Shown piece after piece: positions 6,238 to 13,186 of a stretch of DNA of 26,640 bases. Below the pieces are notes generated by a model. The model had not been told where the DNA came from and ran no database searches. It saw only the letters and a program-made list of their open reading frames with translations. The position numbers and the translations under genes were made by a program. Every line of letters begins with the position of its first letter. Position 1 is the first letter of the stretch. Origin of the DNA: a virus; the IMG/VR virus record IMGVR_UViG_3300005441_000028, positions 1-26,640 of that record; one strand, 5' to 3'.

Positions 6238-7230
6238 CTACTTGCCCGTGTAGCGTGAGGGCTTCGGGAAGAACGCGTGCAGCAGGCGTTTCATGAAGCT
6301 CTCATCATGATCCACCTCGGTCTTCATCAGGCGCTCCAGGGTGGCGAGCACGGTGGGCAGGCGCTCGAGCACCTCGCCGTCCTGGTGGCCACGCATGGTG
6401 TACATCAGCTCGAAGTTTTCGACCTTCACTTTGATGTTGAGGGACGCGCCGGCCTCGGGCAGGAACGGCCCGAGGTCTTCCTTGAGGATCACCGGCGCGG
6501 GCTCGTACTCGGTGGTGGCGAGCACCAGCGGGGGCAGCTCGGGGAGCGTCTCACCGGCAGGTTCGGACGTCTCTGCGGTGGGGTGAAAGCCGTTCAGGAC
6601 GTGCGTGATGGTCGAGCCAAGAGTCGTCAACATGGTCGGTTCCTCCGGTTCCTCGGTGTAAGGGCTGTCGTCGTCGTCACAGGGTTCGTCGTCCAGGTGA
6701 TCGGTGTCCCGCGCGATGCGGGTGTCTTCGTCGTCCGTGCGGGTCACGAGCTCCGCCAGCGCGGGGGCCGCGGCCTGGCAGGTCGGGCAGGCGATCACGA
6801 ACGGATCGGGGCAGACGCGCTGCCAGCACACGACCTCGAGCTCGCGGTGTCCGTCACAGTCCCAGCGGTGGGGATGGGGCACGCGCAGCTCGGCGAGCTC
6901 CTTCAGGTGTTCCTGCACCTTCTTGTGGATGACCACGGCCATGCGGTGCTTGCAGAAGCCAGCGGGGGCGCCCTTCGGGTGCTTCTTCAGGCCCTTCTCG
7001 GCGTCGGGGCAGTGGCAGGCGCCGTTGACGATGTACGTGAGCCCGGCCGTCGTGCCGCTGTCGACTTCGTACTCGCCGTTGCCGAGGGCCTTGACGCCCT
7101 CGCGCAGGACGAGCTCCCCGGCGCGGGCGATGCGCGAGCCGTAGCCCTTCTGTTTTTCCTGGTCGCGCGTGATGGCGTCGGCTACCTGGGTCTCGACGAG
7201 GGCGGCAATGAGTTGCTCTTTCAGTTTCAT
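6238..7230 (-). CDS. SWIM zinc-finger protein
   Basis: 330 residues. A SWIM-type zinc site is visible: C72-x-C74 in GACHCPDAEKG, then C93-x-H95 in GFCKHRM, giving the C-x-C-x(n)-C-x-H pattern. A second Cys-rich patch (C125, C135, C140, C148, C151) may bind another zinc. An acidic linker runs from about 165 to 200, and a C-terminal domain starts near 250 (LNIKVKVENFELMYTMRGHQ). SWIM domains bind nucleic acid or proteins and appear in phage and mobile-element proteins of unclear role. The start has GGAG ten bases upstream. The exact biochemical role cannot be stated. Confidence 0.85.
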   Translation of the reverse strand: MKLKEQLIAALVETQVADAITRDQEKQKGYGSRIARAGELVLREGVKALGNGEYEVDSGTTAGLTYIVNGACHCPDAEKGLKKHPKGAPAGFCKHRMAVVIHKKVQEHLKELAELRVPHPHRWDCDGHRELEVVCWQRVCPDPFVIACPTCQAAAPALAELVTRTDDEDTRIARDTDHLDDEPCDDDDSPYTEEPEEPTMLTTLGSTITHVLNGFHPTAETSEPAGETLPELPPLVLATTEYEPAPVILKEDLGPFLPEAGASLNIKVKVENFELMYTMRGHQDGEVLERLPTVLATLERLMKTEVDHDESFMKRLLHAFFPKPSRYTGK

Positions 7231-7264
7231 CTGCTAGAATCTCCATCGGTTGTGTTGAGCGAAG

Positions 7265-7289
7265 CGCCGGGTGCTGCGAACATCCGGCG
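7265..7289 (-). other. Intercistronic GC hairpin, one mismatch
   Basis: CGCCGG paired with CCGGCG, extended inward to nine positions with one mismatch (GGTG against CATC). It lies between the stop at 7298 and the SWIM gene start at 7230, in the same position as the other junction hairpins. Confidence 0.55.
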
Positions 7290-7297
7290 TGCTGTGG

Positions 7298-7567
7298 CTA
7301 ACGGGCGGTGTGAGTCTGCTGGGTCTTGCATACGGGACACAGGCGGCTCGCGCCGCCTTGTTTTTTGAGGGCGCGCTCGCGCTGACGATCTCCTTTCCAG
7401 GTGCGCGCGAGCTGCCAGGTAATGCCGGCCTGGCGCACGACTTGCGTGAGCCGGGCTCCCTGCCCGGCCGCATGCTGGGCGAGGCGGGCATCCAGGTCCT
7501 TGGCGAGGCCAAGGTAGTGCCTGGCGTGTTTGTACGGGGCGTCAAAGTGCAGTAAATACACGGTCAT
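7298..7567 (-). CDS. GIY-YIG-like nuclease domain protein
   Basis: 89 residues, the size of a lone GIY-YIG domain. VYLLHF (3-8) stands for the GIY strand and HYLG (17-20) for YIG. The expected order then follows: an R/H helix (DLDARLAQHAAGQGARL), a W-x-LART strand, and ER-x-LKK (63-69) carrying the catalytic glutamate. A C-terminal LCPVCK knuckle (77-81) is common in short phage and bacterial members. GIY-YIG domains cut DNA, as in homing enzymes and repair nucleases. The two aromatic residues of the canonical motif are partly changed, so activity is uncertain. The start has AGGA upstream. Confidence 0.75.
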   Translation of the reverse strand: MTVYLLHFDAPYKHARHYLGLAKDLDARLAQHAAGQGARLTQVVRQAGITWQLARTWKGDRQRERALKKQGGASRLCPVCKTQQTHTAR

Positions 7568-7815
7568 GGCGTTTTCCTAAACGTGAAGGATGGTTTCGTG
7601 TGGGTGCCTGGGTCGCACGCGGCGCCCAGATCTGAGAGATGGCCGAGGAGCCAGCCGGGCGGAGCGCGCCCGGCGGGGCGCGGCGGTGGCCCGGCGCCCG
7701 TCCCCTCCCGGGGGTGGCCTCCGGATCCGGCGCGTGCGCGGCGCCGTGGTGGTCGCGGCCCGGTCTGGTGCGCGGCCGTGGTGCGTCGGGGGACAGACGT
7801 TGCCGCTGCCGCAGG
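7568..7815. other. GC-rich gap without a credible gene
   Basis: About 250 bases between the NADAR gene stop and the GIY-YIG gene. They are extremely GC-rich with several short self-complementary stretches, for example CCGGGC paired with GCCCGG near 7658-7676. Open frames here on both strands are low-complexity Arg/Gly/Pro text. It may act as a structured intercistronic spacer, but nothing specific is supported. Confidence 0.5.
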
Positions 7816-8271
7816 CTAGCGCGTCCGGTCCTGGGTCACGAGTTCCGACCGGATCTGCATGAGGAGACGGCCCAGGTGGTTCTCCCCCTGGCCCTGGCAC
7901 ACGCCCCAGAAGCGGTCATGCCAATAATTGCCTTCAATCAGCTCGACCTCCCCGGTGGAGAGCAGGGCCTTGGTCATCGTGGGATACGTGGTGAACTTCT
8001 CACGCACCAGATGGCGCATGATGTCCACTTTGATGCCATCCCACCCGGGCCGCAGCCTGACGCGGCGGCCAAGGCGTTTGGCGGCGCCGGGCGAGGGGGC
8101 CAGGCGTATCTGCTCGCGTGCCGCCAGGTCGAGGGTCTTGGCCGCCTGGAAGGCATGCTCCACAGTCGGATAGCGCACGCTGCGGTAGACGACGGGCGTG
8201 GCGTGAAAGTTACTGAGGAAGGCCCACTCGCCCGTAAACGAGGTAATGGGCTCGGTGGCGATACAGGTCAT
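7816..8271 (-). CDS. NADAR-family protein (YbiA-like)
   Basis: 151 residues from the ATG at 8271-8269, with AAGGAG upstream. The motifs of the NADAR/DUF1768 family are all present in order: WAFLSNF (16-22), YPTVEHAFQA (34-43), the mid helix with KRLGRR, NYWHDRFWG (115-123), and GENHLGRLLM (129-138). Family members act on ADP-ribose-type N-glycosidic bonds, and some remove ADP-ribose from guanine in DNA. In a phage early operon this could reverse host ADP-ribosylation defences or handle NAD breakdown products. The next gene upstream is DUF4326, which often keeps company with nucleotide-handling genes. Confidence 0.9.
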   Translation of the reverse strand: MTCIATEPITSFTGEWAFLSNFHATPVVYRSVRYPTVEHAFQAAKTLDLAAREQIRLAPSPGAAKRLGRRVRLRPGWDGIKVDIMRHLVREKFTTYPTMTKALLSTGEVELIEGNYWHDRFWGVCQGQGENHLGRLLMQIRSELVTQDRTR

Positions 8272-8304
8272 ACGGAGACTCCTTCTGGGCACAGGGTTGG
8301 AGGA

Positions 8305-8324
8305 GGGGCGCGCACGCACGCCCC
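8305..8324 (-). other. Intercistronic GC hairpin
   Basis: A six-base stem GGGGCG/CGCCCC with an eight-base loop, between the stop at 8337 and the NADAR gene start. It has the same position relative to stop and ribosome site as the other hairpins of the operon. Confidence 0.6.
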
Positions 8325-8336
8325 CAGACAGGACTC

Positions 8337-8900
8337 CTACGCGGCGCGCACGGCGCAGGCACCGAGGGCCGCCAGGGTCTGCGCGCTGGCGGCCAGATCA
8401 CGCTGGCGTTTCGCGGCCTGCGCGCGGCGGGCTTTCCGGGTGGGTGCCTGGGCGGGCGTGGCGCTCGCCGCACGCTGCGTCTCCTGCCACTCGGCGTGTG
8501 CGGCCTGGGCAAGCTGGGCGGCGCCTGCCTCAGCGACACGGCCAAGGGTGGACGCGTCGTGGTTGGCGTAGACACAGGGATCGATCCAGCCCTGGCGCAC
8601 GCCCCACGCCCAGGCGTTCATGATGACGTGGCCGTGGCAGAGTTTCGGGGCACAGGAACAGACGAGCACGCTATCGGCCTTGAGGCTGCGGAGGGCCTCG
8701 ATCACGTGCGCCTGGCCTTCCTGGATCTGCGTCCACAGCCAGCGGCGGTACTGGCGCAGGACCACCGCCCGCTCCTTGGGGCTGTCGCCGCGCCAGGGGA
8801 ACGGATTGGCCAGCGGGGACGCCGGGCGGTTCTGGGTCGCGCGGCCGATATAGACGGTACGGGACGAGGGACGGGTCTCTTGCATATGGGCAACGTACAT
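8337..8900 (-). CDS. DUF4326 protein with basic C-terminal tail
   Basis: 187 residues from the ATG at 8900-8898, with GGGAG ten bases upstream. DUF4326 signatures are visible: VYIGRATQNRPASPLANPFP (16-35), a YRRWLW helix (51-56), LRSLKADSVLVCSCAPKLCH (70-89) with C81-x-C83-x(4)-C88-H89. After about residue 125 comes an Ala/Arg/Gln-rich helical tail absent from the short family members, probably nucleic-acid binding or a coil. The family is common in phages; its biochemical role is not established. This is the first gene of the leftward operon, about 290 bases below the promoter candidate. Confidence 0.85.
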   Translation of the reverse strand: MYVAHMQETRPSSRTVYIGRATQNRPASPLANPFPWRGDSPKERAVVLRQYRRWLWTQIQEGQAHVIEALRSLKADSVLVCSCAPKLCHGHVIMNAWAWGVRQGWIDPCVYANHDASTLGRVAEAGAAQLAQAAHAEWQETQRAASATPAQAPTRKARRAQAAKRQRDLAASAQTLAALGACAVRAA

Positions 8901-8949
8901 GGTGGAGGTGCTCCCTGGTAGCGGGTTGCGAGGATTGCAGGCCCGGGGC

Positions 8950-8968
8950 CTCGCCCTCCATGGGCGAG
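8950..8968 (-). other. Leader hairpin
   Basis: A perfect seven-base stem CTCGCCC/GGGCGAG with a five-base loop, in the untranslated stretch between the early promoter candidate and the first gene of the leftward operon. It lies about 50 bases before the start codon at 8900. Confidence 0.55.
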
Positions 8969-9037
8969 ACCCGGACACACACGGACACACGAATAGGACA
9001 GAACGTACGACACGGGATCCGAAAATTTTTTTGTGAT

Positions 9038-9071
9038 CTGGCGCACACCGTCAGCGTCCGGTGTGCGCCAG
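9038..9071. promoter_or_regulatory. 13-bp perfect inverted repeat in early leader
   Basis: CTGGCGCACACCG is followed after eight bases by its exact reverse complement. Leftward, the sequence after it is ATCAC, seven A and only four T, so it is not a standard terminator. It may act as an RNA hairpin in the early leader, as a protein-binding operator, or as an attenuator. It is the longest perfect inverted repeat I found in the window. Confidence 0.75.
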
Positions 9072-9200
9072 GCATCCTGGTTTCTCCTTCCATACGGGTT
9101 GCGCTGGGACATGGGGCACAGGGGAAAGATCGTTGGGTCTGAAGGGAGACAAAGATTGATAGGGCGGTATGAACCGGAGTGACATGCAGGATATTGCCTC

Positions 9201-9228
9201 ATACTAGCAGAGTTTTTGATGGTCTAAA
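9201..9228 (-). promoter_or_regulatory. Candidate early leftward promoter
   Basis: Read on the minus strand: TTTAGA, 16 bases, then TAGTAT preceded by TGC, an extended -10 form. It lies about 300 bases upstream of the first gene of the left operon, with no other gene between. The predicted leader would contain the hairpins at 9038-9071 and 8950-8968. The match is by eye to the sigma-70 consensus; the host factor is unknown. Confidence 0.4.
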
Positions 9229-9237
9229 ATTGCCCTT

Positions 9238-9380
9238 GCTCTGGTAGCGTGCGAGCAGTGCTCAAGCTTGGCAAGTGCACTGCATGTTCTCTCGGTCGTG
9301 CGCTCTGGTAGCAGGGGAGTAGGCGGCTGTCCTGGCAAGTCAGCGCATGGGGCGTCAAGTGGAGCAGTGGGTCTGGTACT
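9238..9380. repeat. Degenerate 64-bp direct repeat
   Basis: Three short words recur in the same order at a 63-64 bp offset: GCTCTGGTAGC at 9238 and 9302, TGGCAAGT at 9269 and 9333, GCATG at 9282 and 9345. A weaker third start (TCTGGTAC) is near 9372. No credible gene covers it. It could be a pair of protein-binding regions or a decayed duplication beside the early promoter. Confidence 0.5.
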
Positions 9381-9452
9381 TGCATGCAGTGACTACCTTG
9401 GCGGGACATGAAGTCCAGGCCGTCTCGTCCTATGCTTTCCCATACTGCGGTC

Positions 9453-9616
9453 TACTGCCGAGGCTGGCAGTACCACAACGGGGCTCGTCACCCCGTACTA
9501 TGCGCTGGCTCTCCAGGCAATTGATACCTTCAGCTAGCACTGTCTCCCGACAGGACTTGGGCCTACACTGGTATCCAGAGAGCTATAAGAAAGAGCGGGT
9601 GGGGGAGATTGCCCCC
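9453..9616. other. Cluster of four short hairpins
   Basis: Four perfect stem-loops: TACTGCC/GGCAGTA (9453-9472), ACGGGG/CCCCGT (9478-9496), CTGTC/GACAG (9540-9553) and GGGGG/CCCCC (9601-9616). Their spacing suggests a folded RNA or single-stranded DNA structure. No gene is credible here. The open frame across 9347-9670 lacks a ribosome site and looks random. Confidence 0.45.
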
Positions 9617-9639
9617 GCGTGCCAGGTGTCCAGCCCGGC

Positions 9640-9800
9640 TGCGCAACCACAACATATTGAACTATATTAATTGTACAACTAATCACGGTATAAAACATCT
9701 TTTTATATGTTTCTAACCTCTATAAGTGGTTGTATTTATATATGTTACGGCTATTACGACATACCTTAGCAGGCTATCATCCATTAGGAACTATTATAAT
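9640..9800. promoter_or_regulatory. AT-rich island in a GC-rich genome
   Basis: About 160 bases that are mostly A and T, in sharp contrast to the surroundings. Promoter-like pairs occur on both strands, for example TTGAAC then TAATCA at 17 bases on the plus strand. A 16-base near-palindrome (TTAATTGTACAACTAA, 9667-9682) and a dyad AACAT...ATGTT near 9688-9705 are present. It could be a DNA-unwinding element of an origin, a bidirectional promoter and operator region, or an attachment region. No gene overlaps it. Confidence 0.6.
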
Positions 9801-10057
9801 AATTTCTTTGCTGATAGGTCGCTCTGGCATGGCCCTTGCAATCCCCCCACCCTGATAGTCCTCCGAAGATCCCCAAACGGTGGTAGGGGCTGTGACTGTC
9901 TTGGATGCCATCATGGAGGGCGTCTGCCGTGTTGCCCCCCTCCGATACGCTGATCCCCGCGCCATGATGGCGCTACGCGGCGACACGCTGCGCGGCACCC
10001 ACGCTGCACTGGGGACCCCCCCTGCGCAGGCTCGTGAGGGATGGCGCGGCGCGTCGT

Positions 10058-10290
10058 GCAGGGGGCACGACCCCTGCGCTCCCCAGCCATAGAAGCCCCT
10101 GGGCGGGACGCGAGAAGGGGCGCTACCTTCGTCCTAGTGGGGCTTGAGGGGGGCTGTTGCCATCCCCTCATCTCCCCACTGCCTCCCTGCTGATGTTCGA
10201 GCGTAGCGAGTCGTGTTCCTTCCTCTCAGTGGGGTGCATGGCCGTCCTCGGCCACAGGGGGGCGGATGCCACCCCCTCTCTCCCCAGCGC
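10058..10290. repeat. Three related stem-loops each followed by TCCCCA
   Basis: Stem-loop 1 is GCAGGGG/CCCCTGC at 10058-10077, followed by GCTCCCCAGCC. Stem-loop 2 is TGAGGGG/CCCCTCA at 10145-10170 with an inner GGC/GCC, followed by TCTCCCCACTGCC. Stem-loop 3 is GGGG/CCCC at 10257-10275 with the same inner GGC/GCC, followed by TCTCTCCCCAGCGCC. A fourth hairpin (TGGCCG/CGGCCA, 10239-10254) directly precedes the third. Spacing is about 90 to 110 bases. No protein-coding signal is seen. A structured RNA or origin-type single-strand structure is possible. Confidence 0.55.
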
Positions 10291-10803
10291 CCTACGCCTA
10301 CGCCGCCCTCCCCCGACGTGAGCCTGCGAACGCGACTACCACGCGACCAGGCCAGACTCTGAAGGCCGCATAGGCCGCTACCTCAGCCCCGCAGGGTGGG
10401 TCTGGGGGCGCCAGCCAGCCCAGGCTGCCTCCAGTACAATAATCACGCGACGGCCGCCCGCTCGCACCGAGCCCCGCGGCCTGCCTCGTGTGGGTGAATG
10501 CGCAGCAGAGGGGGCAGACGTCCCGGCTGCCATCCCTCCTCCTCACTCCCCTCTGAAGCCGCCACTGACTCCCCTCCCGTCGCCAACGAGCGACACCACT
10601 GACGCGCGACGGCGCTACCTTCCACTCCCCCTCCCAGCGAGGACGACCTCCGTCCTTGTGACCACGCCACGCCGCACGACTGACGCCGCCATCATCCGAG
10701 TCCCAGCGTCCACACCACGCCGCCACAGACGCACGCCGCATCTTCAAGTACGCCCCCCACGCCACAACACACGCCAGACACCTCGACGCACGCCGTACAC
10801 CCA

Positions 10804-10888
10804 GACACACGCCAGACACACGCCAGTGACACACGCCAGTGACACACGCCAGTGACACACGCCAGTGACACACGCCAGTGACACACAC
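10804..10888. repeat. 13-bp tandem repeat (GACACACGCCAGT)
   Basis: Five exact consecutive copies lie at 10815-10879, with a shortened copy before (10804-10814) and a partial copy after. Degenerate CACACGCC words extend back to about 10730, and the strand is strongly biased to C and A from about 10500. Short direct repeats of this length resemble iterons, but could also be a slippage-generated satellite. The 13-bp unit is not a multiple of three and lies in no supported gene. Confidence 0.85.
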
Positions 10889-10899
10889 CGCCCACGCAT

Positions 10900-11298
10900 A
10901 CGCATACATCCGCTGTGCACTGCACACGGCGATCATCCCCACACCACCACTGCACGGGACGCAGATGGCACGGTTCTTGTATACGATGGGGCTTGATGTC
11001 CTATGCGTGCACGACACGCAAGTGAGGCTGTAAGTGGCTGTAAAAGCAATGGGTTATGGCCGATTCCCCCAACCACCCGGAGCATTAACGGTTAAAGGTA
11101 GACGGTTCCACAAGTGGTTGAAAACGTTACAAGAGGGAAGGGCCTTCTGGTGTATCACAGTGCACGGGAGGTTTCCGCAGCTTTGCAACGAATTTAAGGT
11201 TCTAGGACGCTCCCTATCTGGCCTATGGTTGCACAGGCGCGGGCGGGAGGGGTATGCTGCGGGGGTGCGGGCGCGACTCTGTGCGTGGGGGGCGACGG
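10900..11298. other. Gene-free stretch upstream of the winged-helix gene
   Basis: About 400 bases of more balanced composition than their surroundings, with short repeated words (GGCTGTAA twice near 11028-11043; ACGGTTAA and ACGGTTCC near 11089-11110). No credible open frame or tRNA was found. It probably contains operators and the promoter for the gene at 11299. Confidence 0.4.
11229..11258 (+). promoter_or_regulatory. Candidate promoter for the winged-helix gene
   Basis: TTGCAC, 18 bases, TATGCT. The ATG at 11254 lies inside this -10 element and so could not be on the resulting transcript. That supports the start at 11299, about 35 bases after the predicted transcript start. By-eye match only. 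Confidence 0.4.
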
Positions 11299-11874
11299 AT
11301 GACGGACATCTACCAGACGGATCTCACGGCGGGGGCGCCGGACTGGCCGGTGGGGAAGAAGTGGCACTGGCATGAGCAGGTGCTCTATACGTTTCCCGCG
11401 CAGTGGTGGGAGCTGGCGCAGCTCGGGCTCTCCAGCACCCAGTACCGCGTGCTGCTCGCGCTGCTGGCCTGCTGCGATTGGGGCAATCGGTGTCGCGCCA
11501 CGTGCGCCTATCTCGGGCGCCGGATCGGGCTGCACCGCAGTACCGTCTCGCGCATCCTCCGCACCTTAGTGGCCCGCCAGCTCTGCTACATCGAGAGCGC
11601 CCCCGGCCAGCGCGATCACGTCGTCGTGCTCTCCCCCGCGCTCGCCTGGAAAGGCCGACCCTGGCATCTGTCCTACGCCCGGGACGCCTTCCTCGCGGCC
11701 TGGCGTCTCCGGGCCCTGGCGTCTGCCAGCGCCACCAGCAGCCAGGCCACCGACGCCCTGGCGTCCCACCCCCGCGTCCGCGTGGGGTCCGAGCCACCCC
11801 CCACCCGGTCGAGGATTGGGGGGGCCGCCCCATTTCTCCCCCACCCCCCCTTCGAGGAAGTGGGTCCTCTCTGA
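11299..11874 (+). CDS. Winged-helix (HTH_36-type) replication or regulatory protein
   Basis: 191 residues from ATG 11299. Residues about 43-112 form a winged-helix domain of the type seen in phage and plasmid replication initiators: LSSTQYRVLLALLACCDWGN, then CAYLGRRIGLHRSTVSRILR (recognition helix near 79-90), RTLVARQLCYIES and a V-rich wing strand. Family text such as 'L-x-x-x-x-x-VLLAL ... LA-x-x-x-GLS-x-x-TV-x-R-x-L-x-x-L' fits. The C-terminal 60 residues are Ala, Pro and Arg rich and probably disordered. It sits between the repeat-rich 9-11 kb region and the start of the 17-bp array, so a DNA-binding initiator of replication is attractive. A transcription regulator is the alternative. 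Confidence 0.75.
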   Translation: MTDIYQTDLTAGAPDWPVGKKWHWHEQVLYTFPAQWWELAQLGLSSTQYRVLLALLACCDWGNRCRATCAYLGRRIGLHRSTVSRILRTLVARQLCYIESAPGQRDHVVVLSPALAWKGRPWHLSYARDAFLAAWRLRALASASATSSQATDALASHPRVRVGSEPPPTRSRIGGAAPFLPHPPFEEVGPL

Positions 11875-11901
11875 CTCCCCGGTCCCCCTGCCACAAGTGG
11901 G

Positions 11902-11931
11902 TTCACTCGGTCTGCTAGTGTGTGCTATACT
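11902..11931 (+). promoter_or_regulatory. Candidate promoter before the array
   Basis: TTCACT, 18 bases, then TATACT preceded by TGC (extended -10). It would transcribe the array at 11981-12600 and the following genes. A clear ribosome-site-like AAAGGAGA at 11961-11968 follows but leads to no open frame (TTG then TAA), so the leader may be non-coding. Confidence 0.45.
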
Positions 11932-11980
11932 CACCGCCGTGCCTCTGCGGCGTCCGGTGTAAAGGAGATACCCGATTTGT

Positions 11981-12600
11981 AAGAGGCGCTGGGAGGATGC
12001 GAGAGGGCCGTGGCAAACGAGGCGCCGTGGTCTACGAGCTTCCCGGGCAGCGTCAGCGTGCCGAGGGCACAAAGGAGTGGCCCATGGTCAATGAGGGGCC
12101 GTGTGCCGCCAGCTTCCCGCACCCCAGGTGTCAGCGGACAGCGGGCCGTCGAAACAGCGCGTCCCGAAACCATGAGCCCGTACCGCTGGTGGCGAGCGTG
12201 CCGTGAACGAGGCGCGTCTCTGGAGCCCGGATGGACAGAGCTCGCCGTCGATCATGCGGCCGTTGTGGGTGAGTTCCCCGTGGAAACCGCGCCGTACCAA
12301 ACGAGCCCGCCGTCTAGGTCGCGCGTCCGGGTGTCATGAGCGGCCTGGTGGAGAGGAGGCCCTGGCGTGGTCAGCGCTTCGGAGCGAGGGAGGCCCGAGC
12401 TCTGAGAGGTCCCCGTTGTCAGAGAGGCGTGCCGTTCCCGCAGTGCTCGCCGGAGCAGGAGAGCTCGACAAGGAAGAGCTTGCCGATGAATAGGAGAGTC
12501 CGGCTCATACGAGCCCCCCGAATCCAGAGAGGTCGCAGTGGTGGAGGGTCCCGAACGCCAAGAGTCCGTCATTGAAGAGCCCCCCGAATCCAGGGAGGCC
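11981..12600 (+). repeat. Degenerate 17-bp GAG array, block 1
   Basis: More than thirty consecutive units of 15 to 20 bases begin with GAG (or GCG/AG) and continue as G/C-N-N-CCCG or GCGCCG plus about seven variable bases. Examples: GAGGCGCCG at 12019, GAGCTTCCCG at 12036, GAGTTCCCCG at 12271, GAGCCCCCCGAATCCA at 12511 and again at 12577. It is more degenerate than blocks 2 to 4. No protein frame is conserved through it. The last units continue into the gene at 12538-12849. All units have the same orientation as the other blocks. Confidence 0.75.
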
Positions 12601-12849
12601 TGGCAGGCCGAAGTCCTCCTGCTGCTGCGCGTCCTCGTCGCTGGACAGAAAGAGCTCACCGAGGCACTCGTGCGTCTGGCCGGGCGATCGCAGCTTCCCG
12701 ATTCCCAGCAGCCCGCGGCCGCATCCAAAGAGCTTCCCGGCGAGGAAGAGCCGCTCGGGACGTGGATTCTCACCGATCAGCGCGTGCACGGGCTCGAGGC
12801 GGCGATTGAACAGGAACAACGGGTCAGAGGACAGGCGTATGGCGGGTAG
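12538..12849 (+). CDS. Acidic coiled-coil hypothetical protein
   Basis: 103 residues from a GTG start with a weak ribosome site (AGAGG). It opens MVEGPERQESVIEEPPESRE, where the repeated GAG array units are being read as Glu-Pro text. Then comes a helical segment (WQAEVLLLLRVLVAGQKELTEALVRL), a second Glu/Pro patch (SKELPGEEEPLG), and a C-terminal helix. Its stop overlaps the next start by 11 bases (ATGGCGGGTAG), as at the 166/176 junction, which supports translation. Function is unknown. Coding sequence seems to have formed partly from the array. Confidence 0.5.
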   Translation: MVEGPERQESVIEEPPESREAWQAEVLLLLRVLVAGQKELTEALVRLAGRSQLPDSQQPAAASKELPGEEEPLGTWILTDQRVHGLEAAIEQEQRVRGQAYGG

Positions 12850-13186
12850 GCAGCAGTACCAGCACGGCGGCATCAGTCAGCACGACCGCACGGCGTTTGC
12901 CCAGGCGGTGCTGGAGGTGCTGGAGGCCCACGGCGATGTGGCCAGTGAGCTGACCTGGCAGCGGCTCTCCAAGGTGATTGCGGAATACTGGCTGGTGTTC
13001 CAGACCGACCAGAGCCCGCTGAGTACCTGGAACATGCTGACCCGGTGCGCGGAAACGGTCCTCCGGATTCGCGCCTTTGGGGCCGGGCGTGGCGCCGGCA
13101 GTGGCGCCGATGCCCTCGAGGAGTTCCGCAGTTTTATGGGGGAGGTGCTCGGCGAGCGGCCCGGCAAGACCGAGCTCCCAGATTGA
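12839..13186 (+). CDS. Hypothetical protein upstream of terminase, possible TerS
   Basis: 115 residues from ATG 12839 (GAGG eight bases upstream). It is mostly helical: RTAFAQAVLEVLEAHGDVAS, LTWQRLSKVIAEYWLVFQTD, then LEEFRSFMGEVLG. The position just before the large terminase subunit fits a small terminase subunit, but no diagnostic helix-turn-helix or oligomerisation motif is certain. The stop codon TGA is made by the first bases of the transposon-like element (ATTGACATCC), so the C-terminus may have been altered by insertion. Confidence 0.6.
   Translation: MAGRQQYQHGGISQHDRTAFAQAVLEVLEAHGDVASELTWQRLSKVIAEYWLVFQTDQSPLSTWNMLTRCAETVLRIRAFGAGRGAGSGADALEEFRSFMGEVLGERPGKTELPD

Noticed and set aside
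7568-7815. tRNA or small gene in the GC-rich gap
   Set aside because: No cloverleaf with a proper T-arm and acceptor pair could be formed, and frames are low-complexity.
9021-9071. Rho-independent terminator reading of the 13-bp inverted repeat
   Set aside because: The T-run lies before the stem on the plus strand. On the minus strand the stem is followed by A residues and only four T. Neither direction gives a stem followed by a T-run.
9347-9670. A 107-codon plus-strand open frame
   Set aside because: It has no ribosome site and random-looking protein text, and it covers several hairpins. Treated as non-coding.
10298-11017. A 239-codon minus-strand open frame across the 13-bp tandem repeat
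   Set aside because: It has Trp/Cys/Val-rich repetitive text produced by the repeat, no ribosome site, and a composition unlike the other genes here.
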